Below, piece by piece: positions 1 through 5,455 of a stretch of 5,860 nucleotides of DNA. The notes under the pieces were generated by a model, which saw only the letters and a list, made by a program, of their open reading frames with translations, ran no database searches and was not told the origin of the DNA. The stretch is taken from the NCBI GenBank assembly GCA_023269645.1, contig JAHFPR010000132.1, forward strand, positions 1-5,860, read 5' to 3'. Origin of the DNA: Alphaproteobacteria bacterium. GTDB taxonomy: Bacteria; Pseudomonadota; Alphaproteobacteria; Rickettsiales; UBA8987. Positions within the stretch are counted from its first letter, which is position 1, and every line of letters begins with the position of its first letter. Both the position numbers and the translations under genes were made by a program.

Positions 1-1
1 C

Positions 2-1231
2 TGGCAGAAGGCAGAGGTGCGGCTCGCTCCGCTTGAGAAAGAACTCACGAAACTGCGGCAAGAGGATGCCACGCTTGCTGATGCCACGCAAAAGCTCGGT
101 ATCCTGGAGGAAAAAATGAAGCTCCTCGCCGCGCAGCATGAGAAAGAAGTGAAAATGCTGCAGGAGCAGCAGCCCGCACAGTTCGAGCAGCTCGCCGCGA
201 AAATCCTGGAAAGCAACAGTGCAAAACTGAACAAGGAGTCGGAAAAAAGCCTCGGCGCGCTGCTCAATCCGCTCCGGGAAAAACTCGGCGAATTCCACAA
301 AAAAGTGGAGGACTCTTTCGGCGCGGAAGCGAAGGAACGCCACGCGCTCAAAAACGAAATCGCCAATATTGTCACCGCGCATGAAAAAATGCGCGTGGAA
401 ACCGAAAATCTCACCAATGCCTTACGCGGCAGCAACAAAATCCAGGGCAACTGGGGCGAGCACGTGCTCACGATGCTGCTGGAATCCTCCGGCCTGCGGG
501 AGGGAACCGAGTTCATCACCCAGGGGCGGGATATGAAGCTCAAAAGCGAGGACGGGCAGCGTCTTCAGCCGGATGTTATCGTGCTTCTGCCGGAAAACAA
601 GCACCTTATCATTGATTCCAAGGTATCGCTCACGCATTACGAACAGGTTGTCAACGCGGCGGATGAGGCCGCGCGCGCGCAGGCGATGGGGAGGTTTGTG
701 GCCTCCGTGCGCGCCCACGTGAAGGGGCTTGCCGACAAAGACTATGCCAGTGCGGAGAAGCTCGGTACGCCGGATTTCGTGCTGATGTTCATGCCCATTG
801 AAGGCGCGCACGCGCTGGCACTGCAATCGGACAGCGAACTGTTCCCCTACGCGTGGGACAGGAAAATCGCCATCGTTTCCCCCACCACGCTGATGCCGAT
901 TCTGAAAACCGTTTCTTCCCTCTGGCGACGTGCGAACCAGGATCGTAATTATCAGGAAATCGCGCGGCAGGGCGGAAATCTCTATGATAAATTCGTCACT
1001 TTTGTGGAGAGCATGGAGGAAATCGGGAAGCACCTGAAGCAGACGGAATCCTCCTACGATAAAGCGATGAACCGCCTCACCCACGGAACTGGCAACCTTA
1101 TCGCCCGCGCGGAAAAGCTCCGGGAACTGGGTGCTAAAACCTCCAAAGCCCTTCCGGAGAAACTTCTTGCGGAAAAAAACGCGGAGGAACCGGAAAAAAC
1201 GCCGCTGCGGGTGGTGGAAAACGCGGGGTAG
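2..1231 (+). CDS. rmuC: RmuC family protein, 5' end cut by window edge
   Basis: This is the C-terminal part of an RmuC-type protein, a family linked to limiting DNA inversions and recombination and predicted to have a PD-(D/E)XK-like nuclease fold. The frame is open from base 2 to a TAG at 1229-1231 and no start is visible. The GTG at 17 is probably internal, because the frame reads through it from upstream and RmuC proteins usually begin with a membrane helix that is missing here. Numbering from that GTG, residues 1-130 are charged and Lys/Glu-rich, typical of the family's coiled coil. The conserved domain follows at about 130-345, with the block GNWGEHVL (144-151), QPDVIVLLP (184-192), IIDSKVSL (198-205) and MPIEGAHAL (259-267). 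D186, D200 and K202 fit a nuclease-like core. The tail (375-404) is Lys/Glu/Pro-rich and poorly conserved in type. The family call is firm; the biochemical role is inferred from the family. Confidence 0.93.
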   Translation, partial: WQKAEVRLAPLEKELTKLRQEDATLADATQKLGILEEKMKLLAAQHEKEVKMLQEQQPAQFEQLAAKILESNSAKLNKESEKSLGALLNPLREKLGEFHKKVEDSFGAEAKERHALKNEIANIVTAHEKMRVETENLTNALRGSNKIQGNWGEHVLTMLLESSGLREGTEFITQGRDMKLKSEDGQRLQPDVIVLLPENKHLIIDSKVSLTHYEQVVNAADEAARAQAMGRFVASVRAHVKGLADKDYASAEKLGTPDFVLMFMPIEGAHALALQSDSELFPYAWDRKIAIVSPTTLMPILKTVSSLWRRANQDRNYQEIARQGGNLYDKFVTFVESMEEIGKHLKQTESSYDKAMNRLTHGTGNLIARAEKLRELGAKTSKALPEKLLAEKNAEEPEKTPLRVVENAG

Positions 1232-1232
1232 G

Positions 1233-1283
1233 TGTCATCCTGAGCATCCTGAGTCCCGGCCTGCGCCGGAACTCAGGATGACA
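1233..1283. repeat. Palindromic intergenic repeat (GTCATCCTGAG type)
   Basis: The outer arms are perfect 12-base inverted copies: TGTCATCCTGAG at 1233-1244 and CTCAGGATGACA at 1272-1283. The left arm carries the 9-mer CATCCTGAG twice in tandem (1236-1244 and 1245-1253). The right arm can therefore pair with the inner copy instead (1245-1254 with 1271-1280), continuing after one mismatch into CCGGC/GCCGG (1256-1260 with 1265-1269) around a CTGC loop. It begins two bases after the rmuC stop and ends five bases before the stop of the convergent Sel1 gene. No T tract follows on either strand, so I call it a palindromic repeat rather than an intrinsic terminator, although it may still act as a transcript 3' end or mRNA stabiliser. 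Confidence 0.8.
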
Positions 1284-1288
1284 GCCCA

Positions 1289-1978
1289 TCACTCCTTCTT
1301 CGCCTTCCACTGTTCCGCAAGCTGTTTTGCCTGCTGGGTGGCTGCGCCGGTCATATGGTTTTCGATAATGATGATGTTGCGTTGCGCATCTGCATCCCCC
1401 GCTTTTTCAGCCAGCAGATACCATTTATAGGCTTCAATCGCATTCTGTTCTACGCCCAGCCCCTTTGCATAGCGGTTGCCGATATTATACTGCGCTTCCG
1501 GCAGCCCCTGCTCCGCCGCACGCAGATACCATTTCGCCGCCTGCGTATCATTCTTATGTGTACCCGCACCCTTGGCGTACATATTCGCCACGTTGAACTG
1601 CGCCATCGCATGGCCGCCCTTGGCCGCATCCATATACCATTTCGCCGCACGGGAATAATCCACTGCCACCCCTACACCCTGCTCAAACATCACGCCGAGA
1701 TCGTATCTGGCTTCGTTCTGCCCCTTTATCCCCGCGCGTTTATACCACAGCACCGCAGTGCCATAATCCTGAGTCACCTGGTCGCCCCAGCCCCAGTAAT
1801 ACATATCGCCGAGCATTTTCTGTGCATCGCGGTTGCCTTTCTGGGCGAGGGGATCGCACAGCCTGAACGCCTCAGGTTTTTGATCGGTATAGGCATTCCG
1901 GCAGGCATCCATCACCCCCTCGGCATGGGCGGGCATGGCACAGAAAATCATCGCTGCTATAAGAAATATCCGCATCAT
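1289..1978 (-). CDS. Exported Sel1-like repeat protein
   Basis: This 229-residue protein has an N-terminal signal peptide: a hydrophobic stretch at about 3-15 and an AHA cleavage motif near residues 17-19. It should be periplasmic or secreted. After a short Cys-containing segment (C26, C41) come four Sel1-like repeats in perfect 36-residue register, at about 51-86, 87-122, 123-158 and 159-194. Each has the family pattern of a small-residue first helix (for example AQYNIGNRYAKGLGV) and an AxxWYxxAAxxG second helix. A degenerate fifth unit and a charged C-terminal helix (about 195-229) close the solenoid. Sel1 repeats form alpha-alpha superhelical scaffolds that bind other proteins; the partner cannot be told from sequence. 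Two ATG codons in tandem (1976-1978 and 1973-1975) offer alternative starts, and the upstream ribosome site is weak. The gene converges on rmuC and diverges from the structured RNA candidate. No neighbour suggests a pathway. Confidence 0.9.
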   Translation of the reverse strand: MMRIFLIAAMIFCAMPAHAEGVMDACRNAYTDQKPEAFRLCDPLAQKGNRDAQKMLGDMYYWGWGDQVTQDYGTAVLWYKRAGIKGQNEARYDLGVMFEQGVGVAVDYSRAAKWYMDAAKGGHAMAQFNVANMYAKGAGTHKNDTQAAKWYLRAAEQGLPEAQYNIGNRYAKGLGVEQNAIEAYKWYLLAEKAGDADAQRNIIIIENHMTGAATQQAKQLAEQWKAKKE

Positions 1979-2099
1979 GCTGCCACTTTAATGCACTGCG
2001 GGAAGGCAAACCAGAAAAATCTTCCCTCTCCGGCAAAAACCGCCTTCCCAACCGCCCTGAAATACTTTACCTTCGTTCCAGGATCGGCGTTGTCGGTTC

Positions 2100-2283
2100 C
2101 GGGTCTTAGAAAAGCCCTTACATAACGGTTGGCATCAGTCGTTATTGATGTCGTCTCTCGGCCTTTTGGTCGGGTTGACGGCGCATATACAACAGGCTTC
2201 GGTCAAAAACGCCGTGGCTGTTTATGTACAGCTTTTCTAACAACCCGATACCACCGAGATTCACGTTTCGGTGGTTTTGTTTT
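2100..2283 (+). ncRNA. Candidate structured RNA or leader with terminator, family unknown
   Basis: A long imperfect closing helix links 2100-2125 to 2222-2247. It has three perfect parts: CGGGT 2100-2104 with 2243-2247, TTAGAAAAGC 2106-2115 with 2231-2240, and TACATAA 2119-2125 with 2222-2228, separated by small bulges. Inside are a hairpin 2131-2137/2146-2152, a second one 2157-2163/2168-2174 with a TTTT loop, and TTGAC 2175-2179 pairing with 2202-2206. The last competes with ACGGCG 2178-2183 pairing with 2210-2215. An intrinsic-terminator-like hairpin follows four bases after the closing helix, so a plus-strand transcript of roughly 180 nt is plausible. I found no landmarks of tmRNA, SRP RNA, RNase P, tRNA or the common riboswitches. 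A 6S-like RNA is possible because of the long closing stem, but the branched interior does not fit well. A decayed palindromic element is the main alternative. No convincing promoter was seen in 1979-2099. Confidence 0.45.
2251..2283 (+). terminator. Intrinsic (Rho-independent) terminator-like hairpin
   Basis: The stem pairs 2251-2259 with 2266-2274: CCACCGAGA against TTTCGGTGG, nine pairs including one G-T wobble, with a 6-base loop TTCACG. It is followed directly by TTTTGTTTT (2275-2283). The T tract lies on the plus-strand side only, so the direction is set. No protein gene ends just upstream on this strand, since the Sel1 gene runs the other way. It therefore implies a plus-strand non-coding transcript or an attenuated leader. 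Confidence 0.7.
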
Positions 2284-2302
2284 AGCAAAACATCGGGTGT
2301 TT

Positions 2303-2434
2303 ATGGGGCTGCGTCGCCATATAAGGATTTGCCTGTGCCAGACGTTGGGGCTTTTCCTTATTCTCATCAGCCCGCTGATGCTGATCGCTGCCAAGATTCT
2401 TGAATGCGTAAAACAAAAAATCCGCCGCGAATAA
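2303..2434 (+). CDS. Possible small single-span membrane protein (43 aa)
   Basis: An ATG at 2303 opens a 43-codon frame ending in TAA at 2432-2434. The product has a basic N-terminus (residues 1-8 include three Arg and one His), a hydrophobic segment at about 14-30 (core LGLFLILISPLMLIAAK) and a Lys/Arg-rich tail (KQKIRRE). This is the layout of a small single-helix inner-membrane protein. GGGTG (2295-2299) is a weak ribosome-site candidate, and a GTG at 2297 is an in-frame alternative start. It lies between the terminator-like hairpin and petA, on the same strand, 74 bases before petA. I do not recognise a family. The frame is short enough to be chance, so confidence is low, but the TM-plus-basic-ends pattern is better than expected for random sequence. 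Confidence 0.35.
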   Translation: MGLRRHIRICLCQTLGLFLILISPLMLIAAKILECVKQKIRRE

Positions 2435-2438
2435 AATT

Positions 2439-2450
2439 TGTTCCGGAACA
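2439..2450. promoter_or_regulatory. 12-base perfect palindrome upstream of petA, possible operator
   Basis: TGTTCCGGAACA is a perfect dyad, five bases after the small ORF stop and 58 bases before the petA start. Its size and position would suit a dimeric regulator of petABC. No well-spaced -35/-10 pair is clear here (TTGCCA at 2462-2467 is the nearest -35-like box), so the role is inference. Confidence 0.2.
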
Positions 2451-2508
2451 TGAAGTACCACTTGCCAAAATATGCGGATAGTGTAAAAACCCGTGCAGGG
2501 ATACCGCT

Positions 2509-3192
2509 ATGACGCAAAAGAAAAAAACACCGCAACGCAAATCTTCGGGCACGGAAAAATCCACCCCGAAGGCCGCCGTTTCCGTAGCGAAGAAAACCGC
2601 ATCCGGCACGGCTTCCGCCACTGTGGGAAGCCTTACGGTGGAAGGGGTTTCTGTGGCTATGGCGTCCACGCAGGATGCCGCGCCGCAATGCCCGACCCGC
2701 CGGGATTTTATGGTGCTGGCCGCTGGCGCGGTGGGTGCTGCGGGCGCAGCCTGCACCGTCTGGCCGCTGGTTGATTCCATGAATCCGGCAGCGGACGTGC
2801 TGGCACTTTCCTCCACGGAAGTGGATATTTCCGCCATCGCGCCGGGGCAGATTATCACCGTGCTGTGGCGTGGCAAGCCGGTGTTCATCCGTCACCGCAC
2901 ACCGGAGGAAATCAAGGAAGCGAAGGAAGCTGATACCGCCGAACTGCGCGATCCGCAGAAAGATGCCGAGCGCGTAAAACCTGGGCATGAGGAATGGCTG
3001 GTGCTGGTGGGCGTATGTACGCATCTTGGCTGTGTTCCGATTGGCAACAAGGGGGAATACGAGGGCTGGTTCTGCCCGTGCCACGGCTCGCAATATGATA
3101 CTTCAGGCCGCATCCGCAAAGGCCCCGCGCCACTGAATCTCGCTGTGCCGGAATATAGTTTCGTCAGCGATAAAATTATCAAGATTGGATAA
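2509..3192 (+). CDS. petA: Ubiquinol-cytochrome c reductase Rieske iron-sulfur subunit
   Basis: This is the Rieske [2Fe-2S] subunit of respiratory complex III, which takes the first electron from ubiquinol and passes it to cytochrome c1 on the periplasmic side. The cluster-binding motifs are intact: CTHLGC (170-175) and CPCHGS (189-194). Ligands are C170, H172, C189 and H192, with C175/C191 as the disulfide. S194 and Y196 are the residues associated with a high-potential, ubiquinol-type cluster. A Tat motif TRRDFM (63-68) precedes the single membrane helix (about 68-88), followed by the usual WPLVDSMNP hinge. The protein is 227 residues, longer than the usual 175-190, because about 50 extra Lys/Thr/Ser/Ala-rich residues precede an internal Met51. 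The start at 2509 has AGGGA (2497-2501) at a good distance. Met51 (2659) has GGAAGGGG (2640-2647) and would give a standard 177-residue protein. The function is certain; the start is not. It is the first gene of petABC. Confidence 0.97.
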   Translation: MTQKKKTPQRKSSGTEKSTPKAAVSVAKKTASGTASATVGSLTVEGVSVAMASTQDAAPQCPTRRDFMVLAAGAVGAAGAACTVWPLVDSMNPAADVLALSSTEVDISAIAPGQIITVLWRGKPVFIRHRTPEEIKEAKEADTAELRDPQKDAERVKPGHEEWLVLVGVCTHLGCVPIGNKGEYEGWFCPCHGSQYDTSGRIRKGPAPLNLAVPEYSFVSDKIIKIG

Positions 3193-3202
3193 ATTATGAA
3201 AC

Positions 3203-3275
3203 GTCATTGCGAGGAGCATAGCGACGAAGCAATCCAGTTTACCGCTCTGGATTGCTTCGCTGCGCTCGCGATGAC
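3203..3275. repeat. Palindromic repeat (GTCATTGCGAG ... GAAGCAATCCAG type) inside the pet operon
   Basis: The outer arms GTCATTGCGAG (3203-3213) and CTCGCGATGAC (3265-3275) are inverted with one T-G wobble. The inner arms CGAAGCAATCCAG (3225-3237) and CTGGATTGCTTCG (3247-3259) are perfect 13-base inverses around a 9-base loop. Sequences of this kind recur as dispersed intergenic palindromes in Rickettsiales and other proteobacterial genomes. That is recalled family knowledge, not a search result. It fills most of the 100 bases between the petA stop and the petB start, leaving 17 bases for the petB ribosome site. A hairpin here could set the relative stability of the petA and petBC parts of the mRNA. 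Confidence 0.85.
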
Positions 3276-3292
3276 AAAAAGAGCGATATAGC

Positions 3293-4549
3293 ATGAGCAA
3301 TACTCCGAAAACACCCCCCGTATTGCCCGACAATGCTTCACCGGTGCAGCGCGTAATAGCGTGGATAGAATACCGCCTGCCCATCTTCAGCATCATGAAG
3401 CACCAGGGCGAATACCGCACACCGAAAAACCTCAGCTACCTGTGGAGCTTCGGCTCCATCGCGGGTATTGCGCTGGTCATCCAGATCGTCACCGGGCTGT
3501 TCCTTTCGATGAACTACACGCCACAGAAAGACCTGGCGTTTGACAGTGTCGAGCACATCATGCGCGATGTGCGCTATGGCTGGCTGCTGCGCTATGTCCA
3601 CGCGGTGGGTGCGTCCATGTTTTTCGTGGCGGTGTATGCCCATATCGCGCGCGGGCTGTATTACGGCTCCTATAAAAAGCCCCGTGAAATGCTGTGGTGG
3701 TTCGGTATCATTATTTTCCTCATCATGATGGCGACGGCCTTCCTCGGATATGTCCTGCCGTGGGGGCAGATGAGCTATTGGGGCGCGACTGTCATCACCA
3801 ACCTGTTCTCCGCGTTCGATTCCATCATCAACGGGCTGGGAACGGCTATCGTCACGCTGCTGTGGGGCGGGTATTCCGTGGATAATCCCACGCTCAACCG
3901 CTTCTATTCGCTGCATTTCCTGCTGCCGTTCGTGCTGGTGGGGCTGGTGGTGGTGCATCTGGTGGCACTGCATATTCATGGCTCCAACAACCCCACGGGT
4001 GTGGATGTGAAGGACGAGAAGGATACCATTCCCTTCCATCCTTATTACACCATCAAGGATTTCGCGGGTTTCGGGGTGTTTTTCCTGATTTTCGCCTATC
4101 TGGTGTTCTTCGCGCCGAACTATCTGGGGCATTCAGATAACTATATCCCCGCGAACCCCCTGGTCACACCCGCGCATATCGTGCCGGAGTGGTATTTCCT
4201 GCCATTCTACGCGATTCTCCGCGCGATTCCGGACAAGCTCGCCGGGGTGCTGGCAATGTTCAGTTCCATCCTCATTCTGTTCGTGCTGCCGTGGCTGGAT
4301 ACGCATAAAGTAAAGAGTGGCCGCTACCGCCCGCTGTTCAAGAAATTCTACTGGCTGTTCATCCTGAGCGTGACCACACTCGGCTACCTCGGCGCACAGC
4401 CGGCAGAGGGCATTTACGTGATTCTTTCCCGCATCTGCGCGCTCTATTACTTCTCCTATTTCCTCGTGATTCTTCCGCTTCTCAGCAAGTTCGAGAAAGC
4501 GCGGCCATTGCCAGAATCCATCGCCGAGGATTACCGGAGGAAACATTAG
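3293..4549 (+). CDS. petB: Ubiquinol-cytochrome c reductase cytochrome b subunit
   Basis: Cytochrome b is the membrane core of complex III. It carries hemes bL and bH and both quinone sites (Qo and Qi). At 418 residues it is a full-length, non-split alphaproteobacterial type. The four heme ligands are in place with the expected 14-residue spacings: H103 and H117 in helix B, H208 and H222 in helix D. The Qo-site markers are the WGQMSYWG block (157-164) in the cd region and PEWY (298-301) in the ef loop. Further helices run to about residue 397, followed by a charged tail. There is no fusion to cytochrome c1. The ATG at 3293 follows only a weak AAAGAG-like ribosome site, and no better in-frame start is near. 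It lies 100 bases after petA, across a palindromic repeat, and its TAG stop abuts the petC ATG directly, implying translational coupling to petC. Confidence 0.98.
   Translation: MSNTPKTPPVLPDNASPVQRVIAWIEYRLPIFSIMKHQGEYRTPKNLSYLWSFGSIAGIALVIQIVTGLFLSMNYTPQKDLAFDSVEHIMRDVRYGWLLRYVHAVGASMFFVAVYAHIARGLYYGSYKKPREMLWWFGIIIFLIMMATAFLGYVLPWGQMSYWGATVITNLFSAFDSIINGLGTAIVTLLWGGYSVDNPTLNRFYSLHFLLPFVLVGLVVVHLVALHIHGSNNPTGVDVKDEKDTIPFHPYYTIKDFAGFGVFFLIFAYLVFFAPNYLGHSDNYIPANPLVTPAHIVPEWYFLPFYAILRAIPDKLAGVLAMFSSILILFVLPWLDTHKVKSGRYRPLFKKFYWLFILSVTTLGYLGAQPAEGIYVILSRICALYYFSYFLVILPLLSKFEKARPLPESIAEDYRRKH
4536..4540 (+). promoter_or_regulatory. Strong ribosome binding site for petC within the end of petB
   Basis: GGAGG lies inside the last codons of petB, nine bases before the petC ATG at 4550. 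It settles the petC start and fits coupled translation of cytochrome b and c1. It is clearly stronger than the sites in front of petA and petB. Confidence 0.8.
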
Positions 4550-5314
4550 ATGAAACGCTTTCTGACAATACTGGGGTTGGCATTGTTCCTCCCCCTGCCC
4601 GCCTTGGCCAACAGCGAGCAGCGCGAACCGAAACAGATTCCCTGGCCTTACGAAGGCGTGGGTGGCACGTTCGATAAACAAGCCATCCAGCGCGGCTTTC
4701 AGGTGTATAAGGAGGTCTGCGCTTCCTGCCACAGCCTGAAACACGTAGCCTACCGCAACCTGATGAGCGTAGGTTTCTCCGAGGATGAAGTGAAGGCCAT
4801 CGCCGCCGAGAAAACCGTGATTGACGGCTTCGACAAAACCGGGGAGCCGCAGGATCGCCCGGCCAAGCCCTCCGATCATATCGTGGGGCCGTTCAAGAAC
4901 GAGCAGGAGGCGCGCAGCAGCAATAACGGCGCGCTGCCGCCGGATCTCTCACTCATCATCAAAGCACGCGAGGGTGGCGGGGATTATGTCTATTCCATCC
5001 TCACAGGCTTTACGGAAGTGCCGCCGGAGGAAGTACATATTGGCGAAAATATGCACTATAACCCCTATTTTCCCGGCAGGCAAATCGCCATGCCGCCGCC
5101 GCTGGCCTCGGATGGCCAGGTGGAATATGCGGATGGAACCCCGGCCACGGTAGACCAGATGGCGCGGGATGTCGTGCAGTTTCTGCAGTGGGCGGCTGAG
5201 CCGGAGATGGAAGAACGCAAGAGCATGGGGATTTCCGCACTGGTGTTTCTCGGCGCGTTCACCTTCCTGTTCTTCGCCGCCAAAAAGCGCATCTGGAAAG
5301 GTGTGGAGAAATAG
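4550..5314 (+). CDS. petC: Ubiquinol-cytochrome c reductase cytochrome c1 subunit
   Basis: Cytochrome c1 of complex III accepts electrons from the Rieske protein and passes them to soluble or membrane cytochrome c in the periplasm. The 254-residue precursor has a Sec signal peptide (about 1-20, ending ALA). The single covalent heme site is C57-A-S-C60-H61, with H61 as the proximal ligand. M181 in the IAMPPPL segment is the expected distal ligand. The family block ALPPDLS (128-134) and the YNPYFPG block (170-176) are also present. A C-terminal membrane anchor at about 227-243 is followed by a basic cytoplasmic end (KKRIWKGVEK). The length is normal for a stand-alone c1. It starts at the base after the petB stop with a strong ribosome site, and is the last gene of the operon. 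The next 140 bases contain a MITE-like palindrome that may also end the transcript. Confidence 0.98.
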   Translation: MKRFLTILGLALFLPLPALANSEQREPKQIPWPYEGVGGTFDKQAIQRGFQVYKEVCASCHSLKHVAYRNLMSVGFSEDEVKAIAAEKTVIDGFDKTGEPQDRPAKPSDHIVGPFKNEQEARSSNNGALPPDLSLIIKAREGGGDYVYSILTGFTEVPPEEVHIGENMHYNPYFPGRQIAMPPPLASDGQVEYADGTPATVDQMARDVVQFLQWAAEPEMEERKSMGISALVFLGAFTFLFFAAKKRIWKGVEK

Positions 5315-5349
5315 GTTTCAGGAACAGGTTTCAGCGTCTGGATTTTTTA

Positions 5350-5455
5350 GGTTCAATCACCATTTGATTTTTCGGTACTATAGTCATTCCAGCCATCTTA
5401 TCTTTGGAAAGACTGGCTGGAATGACGGAGTACTTAATTAAATGGTGATTGAACC
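5350..5455. mobile_element. MITE-like palindromic element with flanking TA
   Basis: The element has perfect 16-base terminal inverted repeats, GGTTCAATCACCATTT (5350-5365) and its inverse (5440-5455). It is bordered by TA on both sides (5348-5349 and 5456-5457), which extends the visible symmetry to 19 bases. Inside is a second nested palindrome: GTACT 5375-5379 with 5429-5433, and GTCATTCCAGCCA 5383-5395 with 5414-5426, around a small apical loop. At 106 bases it has no coding capacity. Short palindromic elements with TA duplications are typical of passengers mobilised by IS630/Tc1-mariner-type transposases; no such transposase is in this window. It sits between the convergent petC and dgkA genes and could serve both as a hairpin 3' end, though it lacks a clean T tract. 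Confidence 0.75.

Noticed and set aside
17..19. GTG as the true rmuC start
   Set aside because: The frame is open upstream to the window edge and the expected N-terminal membrane helix is missing, so the gene most likely begins outside the window.
422..1084. 220-residue open frame on the minus strand opposite rmuC
   Set aside because: The plus strand encodes a clear RmuC domain over the same bases. The antisense product is rich in Arg/His/Gly with no recognisable domain, as expected of a shadow in GC-rich DNA.
1355..2125. 256-residue open frame on the plus strand opposite the Sel1-like gene
   Set aside because: It is the antisense of the 36-residue repeats, so it shows a false periodicity, and it runs through the intergenic region without a family match.
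2100..2250. tmRNA, SRP RNA or tRNA in the structured region
   Set aside because: No TpsiC-arm GTTCGA-type sequence, no tag-peptide frame ending in Ala-Ala, and no GGAAGGAAGCAGC-like SRP motif were found.
3103..3420. 105-residue minus-strand frame containing a CHRERSEAIQ-like segment
   Set aside because: That peptide is the translation of the GTCATTGCGAG-type palindrome, which often yields spurious hypothetical proteins; the rest is antisense to petA and petB.
3338..4132. 264-residue minus-strand frame opposite petB
   Set aside because: It lies wholly antisense to a conserved cytochrome b with intact heme ligands; its His/Gln/Arg-rich composition is a mirror of membrane-helix codons.
4133..4879. 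248-residue minus-strand frame opposite the end of petB and the start of petC
   Set aside because: It spans two well-supported genes and their junction on the other strand and has no domain of its own.
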